This document shows, piece after piece, positions 1 through 8,704 of a stretch of DNA of 64,000 bases (positions are counted from its first letter, which is position 1; the number at the start of each line of letters is the position of its first letter). The DNA is taken from the NCBI GenBank assembly GCA_039640495.1, contig CP046864.1, positions 3,645,001-3,709,000 of the forward strand, in the 5' to 3' direction. Both the position numbers and the translations under genes were made by a program. This DNA is from Rhodobacteraceae bacterium IMCC1335. Its GTDB lineage: Bacteria; Pseudomonadota; Alphaproteobacteria; Rhodobacterales; Rhodobacteraceae. The notes under the pieces are model-generated. The model made no database searches and was not told the origin of the DNA. It saw only the letters and a list, made by a program, of their open reading frames with translations.

Positions 1-1390
1 TACAGACGATGTGGTCGAGGTGCGCTATCCCTATACGGATGAGGTGGTGGCCACGGTTCCGGCCGGCACCGCAGAACATGCGGCGAAAGCCTTTGCAATT
101 GCCGCCGCCTATAAACCCAGCTTAACGCGGTATGAGCGCCAGAAAATTCTGTTTCGCGCTGCCGAATTGATCCGTGAACGGCGCGATAGCATCGCGCATT
201 GGCTTACCTTGGAATTGGGCATTTGCCAACAGCATGCGCTTTATGAAACCGGGCGTTCTTATGATGTGTTTATGTTGGCCGGTCAGGCCGCCATTCAAGA
301 TGATGGTCAAATCTTCAGTTGCGATCTGACACCGCATGGTAAACCGCGCAAAATATTCACCAAGCGCGAACCGGTGCGCGCGATCTCGGCCATCACCCCG
401 TTCAATCATCCCTTAAACATGGTGGCGCATAAAATCGCCCCCGCGATTGCAACCAATAACTGCGTTGTGTGCAAACCAACCGAGTTAACGCCGCTGACTG
501 CGATCACATTGGCGGATATTTTATACGAAGCCGGCCTGCCGGTTGAGATGTTCCAAATCGTTACCGGATGGCCCAAAGATATTGGCGATGAAATGGTCAC
601 CAATGAAAATATTGATATTGTCACCTTCACCGGCGGTGTGCCTGTGGGCAAAATGATTGCACAAAAAGCCGGATATAAACGCGCCGCGCTTGAGCTTGGC
701 GGCAACGATCCATTGATTATTTTAAATGATCTCTCTGATGCAGATCTGGAAAAAGCCGCGACGATTGCGGTGGCCGGTGCCACGGGCAATTCCGGCCAGC
801 GCTGCACGGCAGTTAAGCGGATCTTGGTGCAAGAGAGCGTGGCGGATAAGTTTGTGCCGCTGGTGCTGGAAAAAGCCAAAGCCATCCGCTTTGGCGATCC
901 GATGGATCCGGATACGCAATTGGGCTGCGTGATCCATGCTCAAGCCGCAGAATTATTTGAAAAGCGGGTCTATATGGCCGAAGCCGAGGGCGCCGAAATC
1001 CTGTACCATCCGGGGCGCAACGGAGCGCTTTTGCCCCCGATCGTGATCGATAAAGTACCCCATAGCTCAGAATTGGTGATGGAAGAAACCTTTGGCCCGA
1101 TCGTACCGATCGTGCGCGTGCCCGATGATGATGCCGCCGTGATGGCAATTTCAAACTCAACCGAATTTGGATTGTCCTCCGGCGTCTGCACGAATGATTT
1201 TACCCGCATGCAAGCCTTTATCGAGGGGTTGGATGTGGGCACTGTGAACATTTGGGAACAACCGGGATACCGCATTGAGATGTCGCCCTTTGGCGGTATC
1301 AAAGATAGCGGGAATGGCGTCAAAGAAGGGGTTTTGGAAGCCATGAAATTCTTCACAAATGTCAAAACCTATTCATTGCCATGGCCATAA
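1..1390 (+). CDS. phnY: Phosphonoacetaldehyde dehydrogenase (5'-truncated by the window)
   Basis: NAD-dependent aldehyde dehydrogenase that oxidises phosphonoacetaldehyde to phosphonoacetate in the PhnW-PhnY-PhnA route of 2-aminoethylphosphonate breakdown. The open frame is already running at base 2. A GTG at 11 is probably internal, because the protein reads into [15 protein letters not shown], which lies about 25 residues inside known PhnY proteins, and family length is about 485 residues. Counting from that GTG, the ALDH signatures are FNHP (about 132), CKPTE (about 154), ELGGND with general-base Glu228, and SGQRC with nucleophile Cys265. The C-terminus [10 protein letters not shown] closely matches rhizobial PhnY as I remember it. 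PhnW and PhnA are not in the window and may lie to the left. The next gene, a phosphonate-cluster membrane protein, supports the role. Confidence 0.92.
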   Translation, partial: TDDVVEVRYPYTDEVVATVPAGTAEHAAKAFAIAAAYKPSLTRYERQKILFRAAELIRERRDSIAHWLTLELGICQQHALYETGRSYDVFMLAGQAAIQDDGQIFSCDLTPHGKPRKIFTKREPVRAISAITPFNHPLNMVAHKIAPAIATNNCVVCKPTELTPLTAITLADILYEAGLPVEMFQIVTGWPKDIGDEMVTNENIDIVTFTGGVPVGKMIAQKAGYKRAALELGGNDPLIILNDLSDADLEKAATIAVAGATGNSGQRCTAVKRILVQESVADKFVPLVLEKAKAIRFGDPMDPDTQLGCVIHAQAAELFEKRVYMAEAEGAEILYHPGRNGALLPPIVIDKVPHSSELVMEETFGPIVPIVRVPDDDAAVMAISNSTEFGLSSGVCTNDFTRMQAFIEGLDVGTVNIWEQPGYRIEMSPFGGIKDSGNGVKEGVLEAMKFFTNVKTYSLPWP

Positions 1391-1482
1391 ACACACAAGT
1401 GACGGGCGGCGCGGGCATGCTGACATTTCGTGACTAGCACGGAAAGCTTTGACGGCACCCGTACAACAGTGCTTGGGGCCCA

Positions 1483-2319
1483 ATGATAAGCACCGGGGTC
1501 ATTCTAATCGCTTTAAGCGCGGCGCTTTTGCACGCCACATGGAATGCTATGCTCAAGGGAGCCACGGATCGCGCATTGTCGATTGGCTTGGTCTCTTTAG
1601 GGCATTTCGTGCCCGCCCTGCCGTTTTTTTTAATCCTACCCGCGCCGGATATGGCCGCGCTGCCCTACATTATTGCCTCAACGGTGATCCATTGGGGCTA
1701 TTACTTTTTCCTGATCGCAGCTTATAAACACAGCGATCTTTCACTGGCCTATCCAATTGCGCGCGGGGCAGCGCCGGTTTTAATTGCCCTGGGCGCCACA
1801 ATCTGGCCGGGGGAAATCCTATCGCCCATGGCTTGGGGCGGAATCATCGGTGTCTCTTGCGGCGTTACAATTCTGGTCGTATCCCGCGCCACGGGCGCGC
1901 TTAAAAAAGCCCTGTTTCCGGCCTTCATCACCGCTTTGATGGTGGCGGCTTATTCGATCGTGGATGGGATTGGGGTACGCGTCTCAGGTGCACCTCTCTC
2001 ATATATAACATGGCTTTTTACCGCCGAAATCTGTGTCACACTATTCGTGCTGATGCCTCGGCGCGCCTTGATCAGACAAAATGGTATAAAACAATTTTTG
2101 ACGGGGTTTTCAGGCGGGGTTCTTTCAAGCCTGTCTTATGCTTTGGCGGTTTTTGCGCAAACCTTAGCGCCTTTGGCTTTGGTCGCCGCGATCCGCGAAA
2201 CATCGGTTATTTTGGCGGCGCTCATCGGGGTCATTTGGTTTAAAGAGCGGCCTGTTTTGATGCGCATCTTCGCCGCATGCGTTGTTGCTTTTGGCGTGAT
2301 TCTAATTGCGCTTTCTTAG
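1483..2319 (+). CDS. DMT/EamA-family membrane protein of phosphonate clusters
   Basis: A 278-residue integral membrane protein with about ten predicted transmembrane segments in two EamA-like halves. The first half opens with SAALLHATWNAMLKG. The second ends with the usual DMT pattern IGVIWFKERP, then a final hydrophobic helix. It resembles the family named phosphonate-utilisation-associated putative membrane protein (TIGR03340/phn_DUF6) from memory, which fits its position 92 bases after phnY and before a phosphonate monoester hydrolase. Its substrate and direction are unknown; exporting a toxic intermediate or importing a phosphonate are both possible. The start is the ATG at 1483 with a G-rich stretch just before it. 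DMT family membership is secure; the phosphonate link is inferred. Confidence 0.8.
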   Translation: MISTGVILIALSAALLHATWNAMLKGATDRALSIGLVSLGHFVPALPFFLILPAPDMAALPYIIASTVIHWGYYFFLIAAYKHSDLSLAYPIARGAAPVLIALGATIWPGEILSPMAWGGIIGVSCGVTILVVSRATGALKKALFPAFITALMVAAYSIVDGIGVRVSGAPLSYITWLFTAEICVTLFVLMPRRALIRQNGIKQFLTGFSGGVLSSLSYALAVFAQTLAPLALVAAIRETSVILAALIGVIWFKERPVLMRIFAACVVAFGVILIALS

Positions 2320-2353
2320 AATCCGAACTTTGCAGGAAAAACCGCGCAATCCC

Positions 2354-2396
2354 CGCTAGACCGCCTGATAAGGATTACCTATCATCCGCTCTAGCG
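2354..2396. promoter_or_regulatory. Nested inverted repeat just upstream of the phosphonate monoester hydrolase gene
   Basis: Outer arms CGCTAGA (2354-2360) and TCTAGCG (2390-2396) are perfectly complementary, and inner arms TGATA (2366-2370) and TATCA (2380-2384) sit symmetrically inside. The structure ends just before the AAAAGGA ribosome binding site (about 2397-2404) of the gene starting at 2411. It could be an mRNA hairpin controlling ribosome access, or a DNA operator. No regulator is known from the sequence. Confidence 0.45.
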
Positions 2397-2410
2397 TAAA
2401 AGGAAACCAA

Positions 2411-3961
2411 ATGACCAAGCCGCGCAACGTTCTGTTTATCGTGATTGACCAGCTGCGGGCAGATTGTCTGACAGGGGCGCTTGCCACGCATGTAGATTTA
2501 CCCAACTTGCGCCAGTTTATGAGCGAAGCGGTAACGTTTACCCGCAATTTTTCAGTCACAAATCCCTGCGGACCATCGCGCGCCTCGCTTTTGACGGGGC
2601 AATATTCGATGAACCACCGATCTGTGCGCAATGGTGCACCGCTGCGCCATGACATTCCAAGCCTTCCAAACGAATTGCGTAACTCAGGCTATCTGCCGCT
2701 TCTTTATGGCTATACTGACACCTCACTGGACCCGCGCGTTCACGCAGCAGATGATCCCGCGCTAACAACCTATGAATATGTGATGCCCGGGTTTCAAGAA
2801 CAGCTCGAAATGCGGTCTGAGCAATCTATTCCCTGGCTGTCGCATTTAGCAGCGCAGGGCTATATTTTCAAAAATCATGATGATTTATACATTCCCGTGG
2901 CCGCTCATGGAGCCCACCCCAAAGTCACTGACCCAGCGCTTTACGCCGCAAAAGACAGCGATACGGCTTTTTTAACAAATGCCTATTTAGCCGATAGCGC
3001 AACCCGCGAACCCCCCAATTGGTTTGCGCATTTAACCTATTTGCGCCCGCACCCGCCTTTGGTCGCGCCGGCCCCCTATAATACGCTTTATGATCCCCAA
3101 AAACTACCCTTGCCCCACCGCCTCAACAGTCAGGTTGCAGAAGAAGCCGTGCATCCGTTTTTCGCCCCTATGTTTGACAGCGCAACCCCAGCGGATTTCG
3201 TATCTGGAATGCCTGATTTAAAGCCCGACAAGGGTATAGTGCAGGCTTTACGCGCCGTATATCTCGGGCTTGCAAGCGAAGTAGACCACCATATCGGACG
3301 GGTGATCACCGATTTGAAACAAGCGGGCCACTATGAAGACACGTTGGTGATCATCACCGCCGATCATGGCGAGATGTTGGGCGATCGCCACGCATGGGGC
3401 AAAATGAGCGTTTATAACGCTGCCTATCACACACCCCTTATTATCCGAGCACCGCAGCTACAGGCCCAATCTGGAATGCAAGTGCAGCTGCAAACTGAAA
3501 GTGTGGATGTTGCCCCCACAATTCTTGACTGGATCGGATCAGATATCCCAAATTCAATGGATGGGCGGTCTTTAATGCCCCTTATAAAAGGTGAGGCTCC
3601 TGAAAACTGGCGCAAATTCACCTTCTCAGAGCTAAATTTTGGGCATCCCCTTTTTCCGACTGAATGGCAAAAGCAGCTGGGACTATCCGTTGATGAGTGC
3701 AGTTTAAGCATTTTACGCGATGCGCAATTCACGCTGGTTGAATTTGCCGGCGATCTGCCGCCTTTGCTGTTTGACCATGCAAAGAAGGGAGAGTTTGAAA
3801 ACGTAGCAGAACAGGCGAACTATGCCCCCGACCTTGCCCGTCTGACGCGGCAAATGTTGAAATTTCGAATGCAAAATATGGATCGCAGTTTGGCCTTAAG
3901 CGCGCTGACCGCACAGGGGCCGCAAACCGCCTTTCGCCATAACATAACAAAACGTGCCTAA
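2411..3961 (+). CDS. Phosphonate monoester hydrolase / sulfatase-family phosphodiesterase
   Basis: A 516-residue alkaline-phosphatase-superfamily hydrolase that probably cleaves phosphonate monoesters and phosphodiesters, possibly also sulfate esters. It carries the sulfatase signature CGPSR with Cys53 as the formylglycine precursor, the metal-binding N-terminal VIDQ with Asp13, RPHPP (about 212) and TADHGEMLGD (Asp318/His319), followed by Lys331. Length and landmarks (NHRSVRNG, YTDTSLDPR, TILDWIG, a C-terminal NMDRSLA) match the rhizobial PMH group better than classical arylsulfatases. No signal peptide is visible, so a cytoplasmic enzyme acting on imported substrate is likely. Start is ATG 2411 behind AAAAGGA. 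A formylglycine-generating enzyme would be needed and is not in the window. Its placement between phnY and the PbfA-like gene argues for a phosphonate or phosphodiester substrate. Confidence 0.82.
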   Translation: MTKPRNVLFIVIDQLRADCLTGALATHVDLPNLRQFMSEAVTFTRNFSVTNPCGPSRASLLTGQYSMNHRSVRNGAPLRHDIPSLPNELRNSGYLPLLYGYTDTSLDPRVHAADDPALTTYEYVMPGFQEQLEMRSEQSIPWLSHLAAQGYIFKNHDDLYIPVAAHGAHPKVTDPALYAAKDSDTAFLTNAYLADSATREPPNWFAHLTYLRPHPPLVAPAPYNTLYDPQKLPLPHRLNSQVAEEAVHPFFAPMFDSATPADFVSGMPDLKPDKGIVQALRAVYLGLASEVDHHIGRVITDLKQAGHYEDTLVIITADHGEMLGDRHAWGKMSVYNAAYHTPLIIRAPQLQAQSGMQVQLQTESVDVAPTILDWIGSDIPNSMDGRSLMPLIKGEAPENWRKFTFSELNFGHPLFPTEWQKQLGLSVDECSLSILRDAQFTLVEFAGDLPPLLFDHAKKGEFENVAEQANYAPDLARLTRQMLKFRMQNMDRSLALSALTAQGPQTAFRHNITKRA

Positions 3962-3973
3962 GGGTGCAGCACC

Positions 3974-3992
3974 CGCCCGTGTTCGACGGGCG
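3974..3992. terminator. Stem-loop between convergent genes
   Basis: A perfect 7-bp stem (CGCCCGT/ACGGGCG, loop GTTCG) lies between the ends of the convergent genes at 3961 and 4021. No T-run follows on either side, so it would be a weak or factor-assisted bidirectional terminator. Confidence 0.4.
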
Positions 3993-4020
3993 ATGCGGTT
4001 AAACAGCGCTGAAAATCCCC

Positions 4021-5388
4021 CTATGCGCAGGGCGCAACGGCATTTAGGCCTTGTTCAATAATATCGAATGCTGAAAACAACTCGGCTTCCGTAATGGTTA
4101 GGGGCGGGCACAGCGTCAGCACGCAGCCAGCGCCAATTTTATAGCTCAAACCCTGTGACAGCGAATGGTATAAAATATCCTCGGCAGCTTGAAGCGCCGG
4201 TTGGTTATCAATCCGCAGCTCAATGCCAAAAAACAAGCCCAAGCCCCGTATATCGTGAACCAGCGGATATTTAGCTTTGATCTCTATAAGCCGCTCTAAT
4301 CCACGCCGCCCCAACGCACGCGCGTTTTCAATAAGCCTATCCTCAAACAAACAGTCAATCGTGGCCAAAGCCGCCGCGCAACCAACCGAAGATTTTTCAT
4401 GCGTGTAATGGCCCAAAGCCCGATCGCCCGTTACGTCCAGATCTTCGCGCACGAGCAAGGCCGCCATCGGGAAAATACCTCCACCCAGCCCTTTTCCGAT
4501 CACCAGCATATCAGGCACCACGTCGAAATGCTCGCAGACAAACATTTCTCCGGTACGGCCAATCGCGGATGGAATTTCATCAAAAATCAAAAGAATGCCA
4601 TGTTCATCACAAATGTCACGAACGCGGCGCCAATAGTTCTTGGGTGGCAATTCGACGCTCGTCCAGCGCATGGGTTCGGCGATCAAAGCCCCAATATCAC
4701 CTTCCATTTCTATCACATATTTTAAATAGTTTAGGCAGCCCTCATGCTGCTCATCTTGGCAATTGAAATGGCATTTTCCGCGCGTTGGCGGTGGAATATG
4801 TTCACAGCCCGGCAAAAGCGGCCCAACATCCTTTCGAAACAGGCTTTCCCCGCCAATCGAGATGGCATCCAGTGAGGCACCGTGAAAGCTTTCCCACATC
4901 GAAATGGTTTTGTGCCGCCCGGTCGCATAGCGCGCCAGCTTTAAGGCCATGCCGATTGCATTGGTACCGCCAGGAGCGAATAACATTTTATTGAGCTGCC
5001 CCGGCGCCAATTCCGCCAAACGACGCGCCAAATCAATCGCCGTTTGATTTGTGTAGCGCCGCGGGCAAAATGGCAACGTATCCAACTGCTCTTTAATCGC
5101 TTCAACCACTTTGGGATGGCCATAGCCAACTTGGTGTACGCTATTGCCATGAAAATCCATGATTTGGCGGCCTTGGGTATCTTCCAGATAAATCCCGTTG
5201 CTATGCGTCAAAACGTTCAAACAGGGGCTCGATAACGATTGATGCAAAAAATATTGCGCGTCTTGCGCAAGCAGGTCTTGGGTTGAGGCATCAATATGGG
5301 CCGCCGACCACGCTGCCCGTTGAGGCGATAGGTTCACATCGCCCTCAGACACGCTGGCTTTCGGTTTTAGGGAATATTTTTGCGCCAT
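4021..5388 (-). CDS. pbfA: Class III PLP enzyme, PbfA-like (1-hydroxy-2-aminoethylphosphonate ammonia-lyase)
   Basis: A 455-residue fold-type I PLP enzyme of the class III aminotransferase group, closest in style to ethanolamine-phosphate phospho-lyase and PbfA rather than to ordinary transaminases. Landmarks: MDFHGNSVHQVGYGHP (78-92), the phosphate-binding PGGTNAIGMALK (139-150), SMWESFHGASLDA, FDEIPSAIGRTG with cofactor Asp270, and IGKGLGGG with Schiff-base Lys299. PbfA turns (R)-1-hydroxy-2-aminoethylphosphonate into phosphonoacetaldehyde and ammonia. That product is the PhnY substrate, and phnY lies in the same locus, which is the main reason for this name. A cysteine cluster (C206, C210, C218) is unusual. 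It is the last gene of the minus-strand operon, 1 base after the Hyi-like gene. An ordinary aminotransferase remains possible. Confidence 0.62.
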   Translation of the reverse strand: MAQKYSLKPKASVSEGDVNLSPQRAAWSAAHIDASTQDLLAQDAQYFLHQSLSSPCLNVLTHSNGIYLEDTQGRQIMDFHGNSVHQVGYGHPKVVEAIKEQLDTLPFCPRRYTNQTAIDLARRLAELAPGQLNKMLFAPGGTNAIGMALKLARYATGRHKTISMWESFHGASLDAISIGGESLFRKDVGPLLPGCEHIPPPTRGKCHFNCQDEQHEGCLNYLKYVIEMEGDIGALIAEPMRWTSVELPPKNYWRRVRDICDEHGILLIFDEIPSAIGRTGEMFVCEHFDVVPDMLVIGKGLGGGIFPMAALLVREDLDVTGDRALGHYTHEKSSVGCAAALATIDCLFEDRLIENARALGRRGLERLIEIKAKYPLVHDIRGLGLFFGIELRIDNQPALQAAEDILYHSLSQGLSYKIGAGCVLTLCPPLTITEAELFSAFDIIEQGLNAVAPCA

Positions 5389-5389
5389 T

Positions 5390-6154
5390 TTAACCGCCCA
5401 ATGTTGAAAATTGATCCCGCCAGCTTAAACCTGCCTCTGTTTTGGATTTGGGGCGGTATTCGCATCCGAATGCCCCCTCATATCCCAAAGCTTGAAACTG
5501 AGGCAGTAAAACGCCGTAGTCAAGCGCCCCTGGAAACGGTTCGGCGCGCTGCTCTGCCGCTGCAATTTGAATGTGACCAATTTTATCGACATAGCGTGAA
5601 AAATGTTCCATTAAATCACCGCTTTGGGTGAACACATGGTAACAATCAAACATAATTTTTAACCGCGGATTGTTGACCGCGTCCAAAACTTGACCCGCCT
5701 GCTCAAGGGTCCGCAAAAAATAACCGGGCAATTGTTCTTCACAAACCGGTTCAATCACAATGTTTAAAGTCGAATGATCCAGCGCATATTCGAGATTTTC
5801 AACAAAGGTCGCAAATGCGGCTGGCGTCTCCTCACTGAGGCCTGACAGAATATGCAACGCCTTGGCTTCGATTTCTTGCGCAAGCCTCGCTGCCTCCCGA
5901 ATGTCGTGTTGCGCAATGTGCTGGCGATCTGGAATCGCTGCGTAGCCAAAACTGGATCCCATGCGTATATTCATACTGTTCACGGGCAATCCAACCTCTT
6001 TCAACAGAGATTTCAAGTCACCCAGATCTTCAAAATGCGCTTCGTCGTGAAATTCAAGCGAGTGAAACCCGTGGTTTTTGGCGCTCCGTATCCGGTCCAA
6101 AAACGGCAGCTCTTTCCAAAGATATCCCATATTTGCAGAAAAATTAAACCCCAT
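5390..6154 (-). CDS. Hydroxypyruvate isomerase-like TIM-barrel protein
   Basis: A 254-residue xylose-isomerase-like TIM-barrel (AP endonuclease 2) protein of the Hyi/OtnI type. Visible landmarks are the N-terminal NFSANMGYLW, IVIEPVCEE with a metal-ligand-type Glu, IMFDCYHV, GHIQIA and, near the end, GFGCEYRP-like residues (GAFGCEYRP), in the order expected for this family. Such enzymes interconvert small hydroxy-carbonyl acids. The physiological substrate here is unknown. The gene is packed between the alcohol dehydrogenase (18 bases upstream) and the PbfA-like gene (1 base downstream), so it may process a C2-C3 product of phosphonate-ester breakdown. That role is inferred from position only. 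Confidence 0.72.
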   Translation of the reverse strand: MGFNFSANMGYLWKELPFLDRIRSAKNHGFHSLEFHDEAHFEDLGDLKSLLKEVGLPVNSMNIRMGSSFGYAAIPDRQHIAQHDIREAARLAQEIEAKALHILSGLSEETPAAFATFVENLEYALDHSTLNIVIEPVCEEQLPGYFLRTLEQAGQVLDAVNNPRLKIMFDCYHVFTQSGDLMEHFSRYVDKIGHIQIAAAEQRAEPFPGALDYGVLLPQFQALGYEGAFGCEYRPKSKTEAGLSWRDQFSTLGG

Positions 6155-6172
6155 TTATCTTTCTTTCAAAGG

Positions 6173-7303
6173 TTACGGAACCAGCACTTCGCGTATCGTT
6201 TTTGCATCGGCAAGGCGATCCATCGCTGCATTTAAATCATCAAATCCGATCGAACGCGTCATCAATTTATCCACTGGCAAACTGCCATTTTGGAACATGT
6301 TCAAATAGCGCGGAATGTCTCTTTTTGCCACGCAGCTGCCCATGTAAGAGCCTTTTATGCTGCGCTCTTCAGCGGCGATTTTCAAATGCGATAAAGTAAT
6401 CTCGGCCTCCGGGCCAGGCATTCCCGCCGTCACAGTCGTGCCCCCCCGGCGGGTGATATCATAAGCCATCTGCAAAGCACGATTTGACCCTGCCGTCTCG
6501 ATGGCGATATGCACGCCCCCGCCGGTTAAAGCAGAGATCTGCGCCTGCACATCCGCATCCCCCACATTCAGCGCGTGATGCACGCCAAGTTCGCGCGCAA
6601 AGGCCAACTTCTCCTCGCTGAGATCCAGCGCCAACACCTTCCCAGACCCAATCGCTAAAGCCGCCAAAACCGCGCTAAGGCCAACGCCGCCAAGCCCAAC
6701 CACCGCGATAAATTGGCCCGGTTTCGCCTGCGCTGTATTAATCACCGAGCCAACACCGGTCACCACGCCGCAACCAAACAGCGCCGCATGTTCAAAAGGA
6801 ACAGATTTATCAATTTTTACCAAAGCTTCTTCGGGTATAACCGAATATTCGGCAAAGCCGGCCACCCCTGAATGATGATGAATCCGGGTGCTGCCCTGCC
6901 GCAATCGCGTTGTTCCATCCTTTAAAACAGCGTTTGCATTGGCAATCGTTGCAGGTTCACATAGTGCCGGTCGGCCAACGCTGCACATCTCACAGCGCCC
7001 ACAACTGGCCACGTAAGAGGGCACTACGTGATCGCCCACCGCAAAGCCTTGCACATCTTGGCCTATCTCTTCCACGATCCCCGCCGCCTCATGCCCGATC
7101 ACAATTGGCATTGGTTTGGAGCGCTCTCCGGTGATCGCAACAAGATCGGAATGGCACAAACCTACGGCCTTAATCTTGATCAAGACTTCCCCGCGCTTTG
7201 GGGGATCTAACTCAACCTCCTCTATACTAAGCGGTTTGCTGACGCTGAACGGCCTTTGTGCCGAGGTGGTTCTGAGAATGGCGGCTTTCATTTTCATGCG
7301 CAT
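6173..7303 (-). CDS. Zinc-dependent alcohol dehydrogenase
   Basis: A medium-chain dehydrogenase of about 376 residues, resembling class III and aryl-alcohol type zinc ADHs. It shows the catalytic-zinc region GLCHSDLVAI, GHEAAGIVEEIG, the four-Cys structural zinc loop CGRCEMC...C, and a Rossmann motif GLGGVGLSAVLA for NAD(P). The probable reaction is oxidation of an alcohol or hydroxyalkyl compound. In this operon it could handle an alcohol released by the hydrolase or a reduced phosphonate intermediate, but the substrate is unknown. Three ATGs lie close together (7303, 7297, 7291); the GGGA motif is best spaced for 7297. It follows the GabT-like gene by 34 bases. Confidence 0.85.
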   Translation of the reverse strand: MRMKMKAAILRTTSAQRPFSVSKPLSIEEVELDPPKRGEVLIKIKAVGLCHSDLVAITGERSKPMPIVIGHEAAGIVEEIGQDVQGFAVGDHVVPSYVASCGRCEMCSVGRPALCEPATIANANAVLKDGTTRLRQGSTRIHHHSGVAGFAEYSVIPEEALVKIDKSVPFEHAALFGCGVVTGVGSVINTAQAKPGQFIAVVGLGGVGLSAVLAALAIGSGKVLALDLSEEKLAFARELGVHHALNVGDADVQAQISALTGGGVHIAIETAGSNRALQMAYDITRRGGTTVTAGMPGPEAEITLSHLKIAAEERSIKGSYMGSCVAKRDIPRYLNMFQNGSLPVDKLMTRSIGFDDLNAAMDRLADAKTIREVLVP

Positions 7304-7337
7304 TTTCCCGTCATTTTATATGGCCTATACGCCAAGA

Positions 7338-8624
7338 TCACGCCGTGGCTTCTTCTAAGCACGCTTCCAGGATGTCTAGGCCTTCTTCTACCAGTGAAAA
7401 CTGCGCTGACAGCGGCACCAGAATACGAATGACATTGCGTGTTGGGCCCGCCGTTACCAAAATAAGACCCTTCTTTAGAGCGATTTCGGCGACTTTGGCC
7501 GCCAACGCTCCATCGGGGGTGCCACTGGCACGATCCGTCACCAGCTCGATCGCGTTCATACAGCCAAGCCCGCGCACATCGCCAATACATTGCAACGAGT
7601 TCTTAAGCTTCATTTTTTGCAAGCGAGAGTCGATTAGCTCACCCATTTTCAAGCCTTTATCCAACAGGCCTTCTTTCTCAATCACGTCAAGCACCGCCAA
7701 CGCAGCAGCGCAAGCCATCGGGTTTCCGCCAAACGTGCCCCCCAATCCGCCCGGGGGCACTGTATCGATGATAGAGGCTTTGCCCACTATCCCCGAAATC
7801 GGCAGGCCGCCGCCAATGCTTTTGCCAACACAGGTGAGATCCGCACACATTCCGAAATGCTCAAAGGCAAACATTTTGCCGGTACGCCCGATCCCTGATT
7901 GAATTTCATCTGCCACCAAAACGATGCCATGCGTATCGCAAAGCGCCCGCAGATAGGTGAGAAACTCACCCGAGGCGATATTGTAACCGCCCTCGCCCTG
8001 AACCGGCTCAACAAATATAGCGGCGATCTGATCTGGTGGACAATCGCTTCTGAACAATGTTTCAAAGGCCTGCTTTGTATCCTCAAGCGTTATGCCACGA
8101 AACGCATCCGGAAAAGGCAGGCGAAAAATTTCACCCGGGAATGGCCCGAAACCCTGCTTAAAAGGGACCATTCTGGCACTCAGCGCCATACCCATATAAG
8201 AGCGCCCGTGATACCCATTGGTAAAGGTAATCAGCGCCGGCCGTTTCGTATGGTAACGCGCCACCTTTATTGCGTTTTCAACGGCTTCCCCCCCTGCAGA
8301 AAAGAACATTGATTTCTTTTCAAAATCACCCGGATACAGCGCGTTAAGCCGCTCGGCTAGGGCGATGTAACTTTCATAAGGTGTGACTTGAAAGCAGGTA
8401 TGCGTCAGGCTGTCTAACTGATGTTTAATGGCAGAAACAACCTGCGGATGGCGGTGGCCAATATTCTGACAGCCAATACCGCCACAAAAATCTATATAGC
8501 GTTTGCCTTCAACATCCCAGATTTCAGCATTCTCTGCTTTTTCAGCGATGAAGGTCGAAGAATATGCGATCGCTCTGGCAACAGACTTGTCGCGGCGACC
8601 TTCGATTTCGGTATTTGTTGTCAT
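7338..8624 (-). CDS. GabT-like class III aminotransferase
   Basis: A 428-residue PLP-dependent omega-aminotransferase. It has the family order: WDVEGKRYIDFCGGIG, the PLP-phosphate region FFSAGGEAVENAIKVAR, the cofactor Asp in VADEIQSGIGRTG, and Schiff-base Lys in CVGKSIGGGLP, then GGTFGGNPMACAAALAVLD. This is the 4-aminobutyrate aminotransferase subgroup. It could act on GABA, beta-alanine or another omega-amino compound; in this operon an aminoalkyl(phosphonate) amine is a plausible substrate. PhnW, the usual AEP transaminase, belongs to another subfamily and is absent, so this protein might replace it. It sits 81 bases after the binding-protein gene with a strong hairpin between. Confidence 0.83.
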   Translation of the reverse strand: MTTNTEIEGRRDKSVARAIAYSSTFIAEKAENAEIWDVEGKRYIDFCGGIGCQNIGHRHPQVVSAIKHQLDSLTHTCFQVTPYESYIALAERLNALYPGDFEKKSMFFSAGGEAVENAIKVARYHTKRPALITFTNGYHGRSYMGMALSARMVPFKQGFGPFPGEIFRLPFPDAFRGITLEDTKQAFETLFRSDCPPDQIAAIFVEPVQGEGGYNIASGEFLTYLRALCDTHGIVLVADEIQSGIGRTGKMFAFEHFGMCADLTCVGKSIGGGLPISGIVGKASIIDTVPPGGLGGTFGGNPMACAAALAVLDVIEKEGLLDKGLKMGELIDSRLQKMKLKNSLQCIGDVRGLGCMNAIELVTDRASGTPDGALAAKVAEIALKKGLILVTAGPTRNVIRILVPLSAQFSLVEEGLDILEACLEEATA

Positions 8625-8653
8625 TATATAAGCCCTGTTACAACCTGTTAGCG

Positions 8654-8687
8654 AAGATCACCGGGCACTTGGAGGCCCGGAGATCTT
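8654..8687 (-). terminator. Strong intercistronic hairpin after the binding-protein gene
   Basis: A 13-bp stem with one A-A mismatch (arms 8654-8666 and 8675-8687, core CCGGGC/GCCCGG) follows the binding-protein stop on the minus strand. No T-run follows, so it is more likely an mRNA-stabilising or attenuating structure that favours the binding-protein message over gabT and later genes. Confidence 0.5.
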
Positions 8688-8704
8688 ATCTGTTTATAAA
8701 CTGA

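Noticed and set aside
970..1365. Antisense frames inside phnY (and many similar shadows elsewhere, such as in gltB)
   Set aside because: They are opposite-strand by-products of codon bias in well-supported genes, with no family features.
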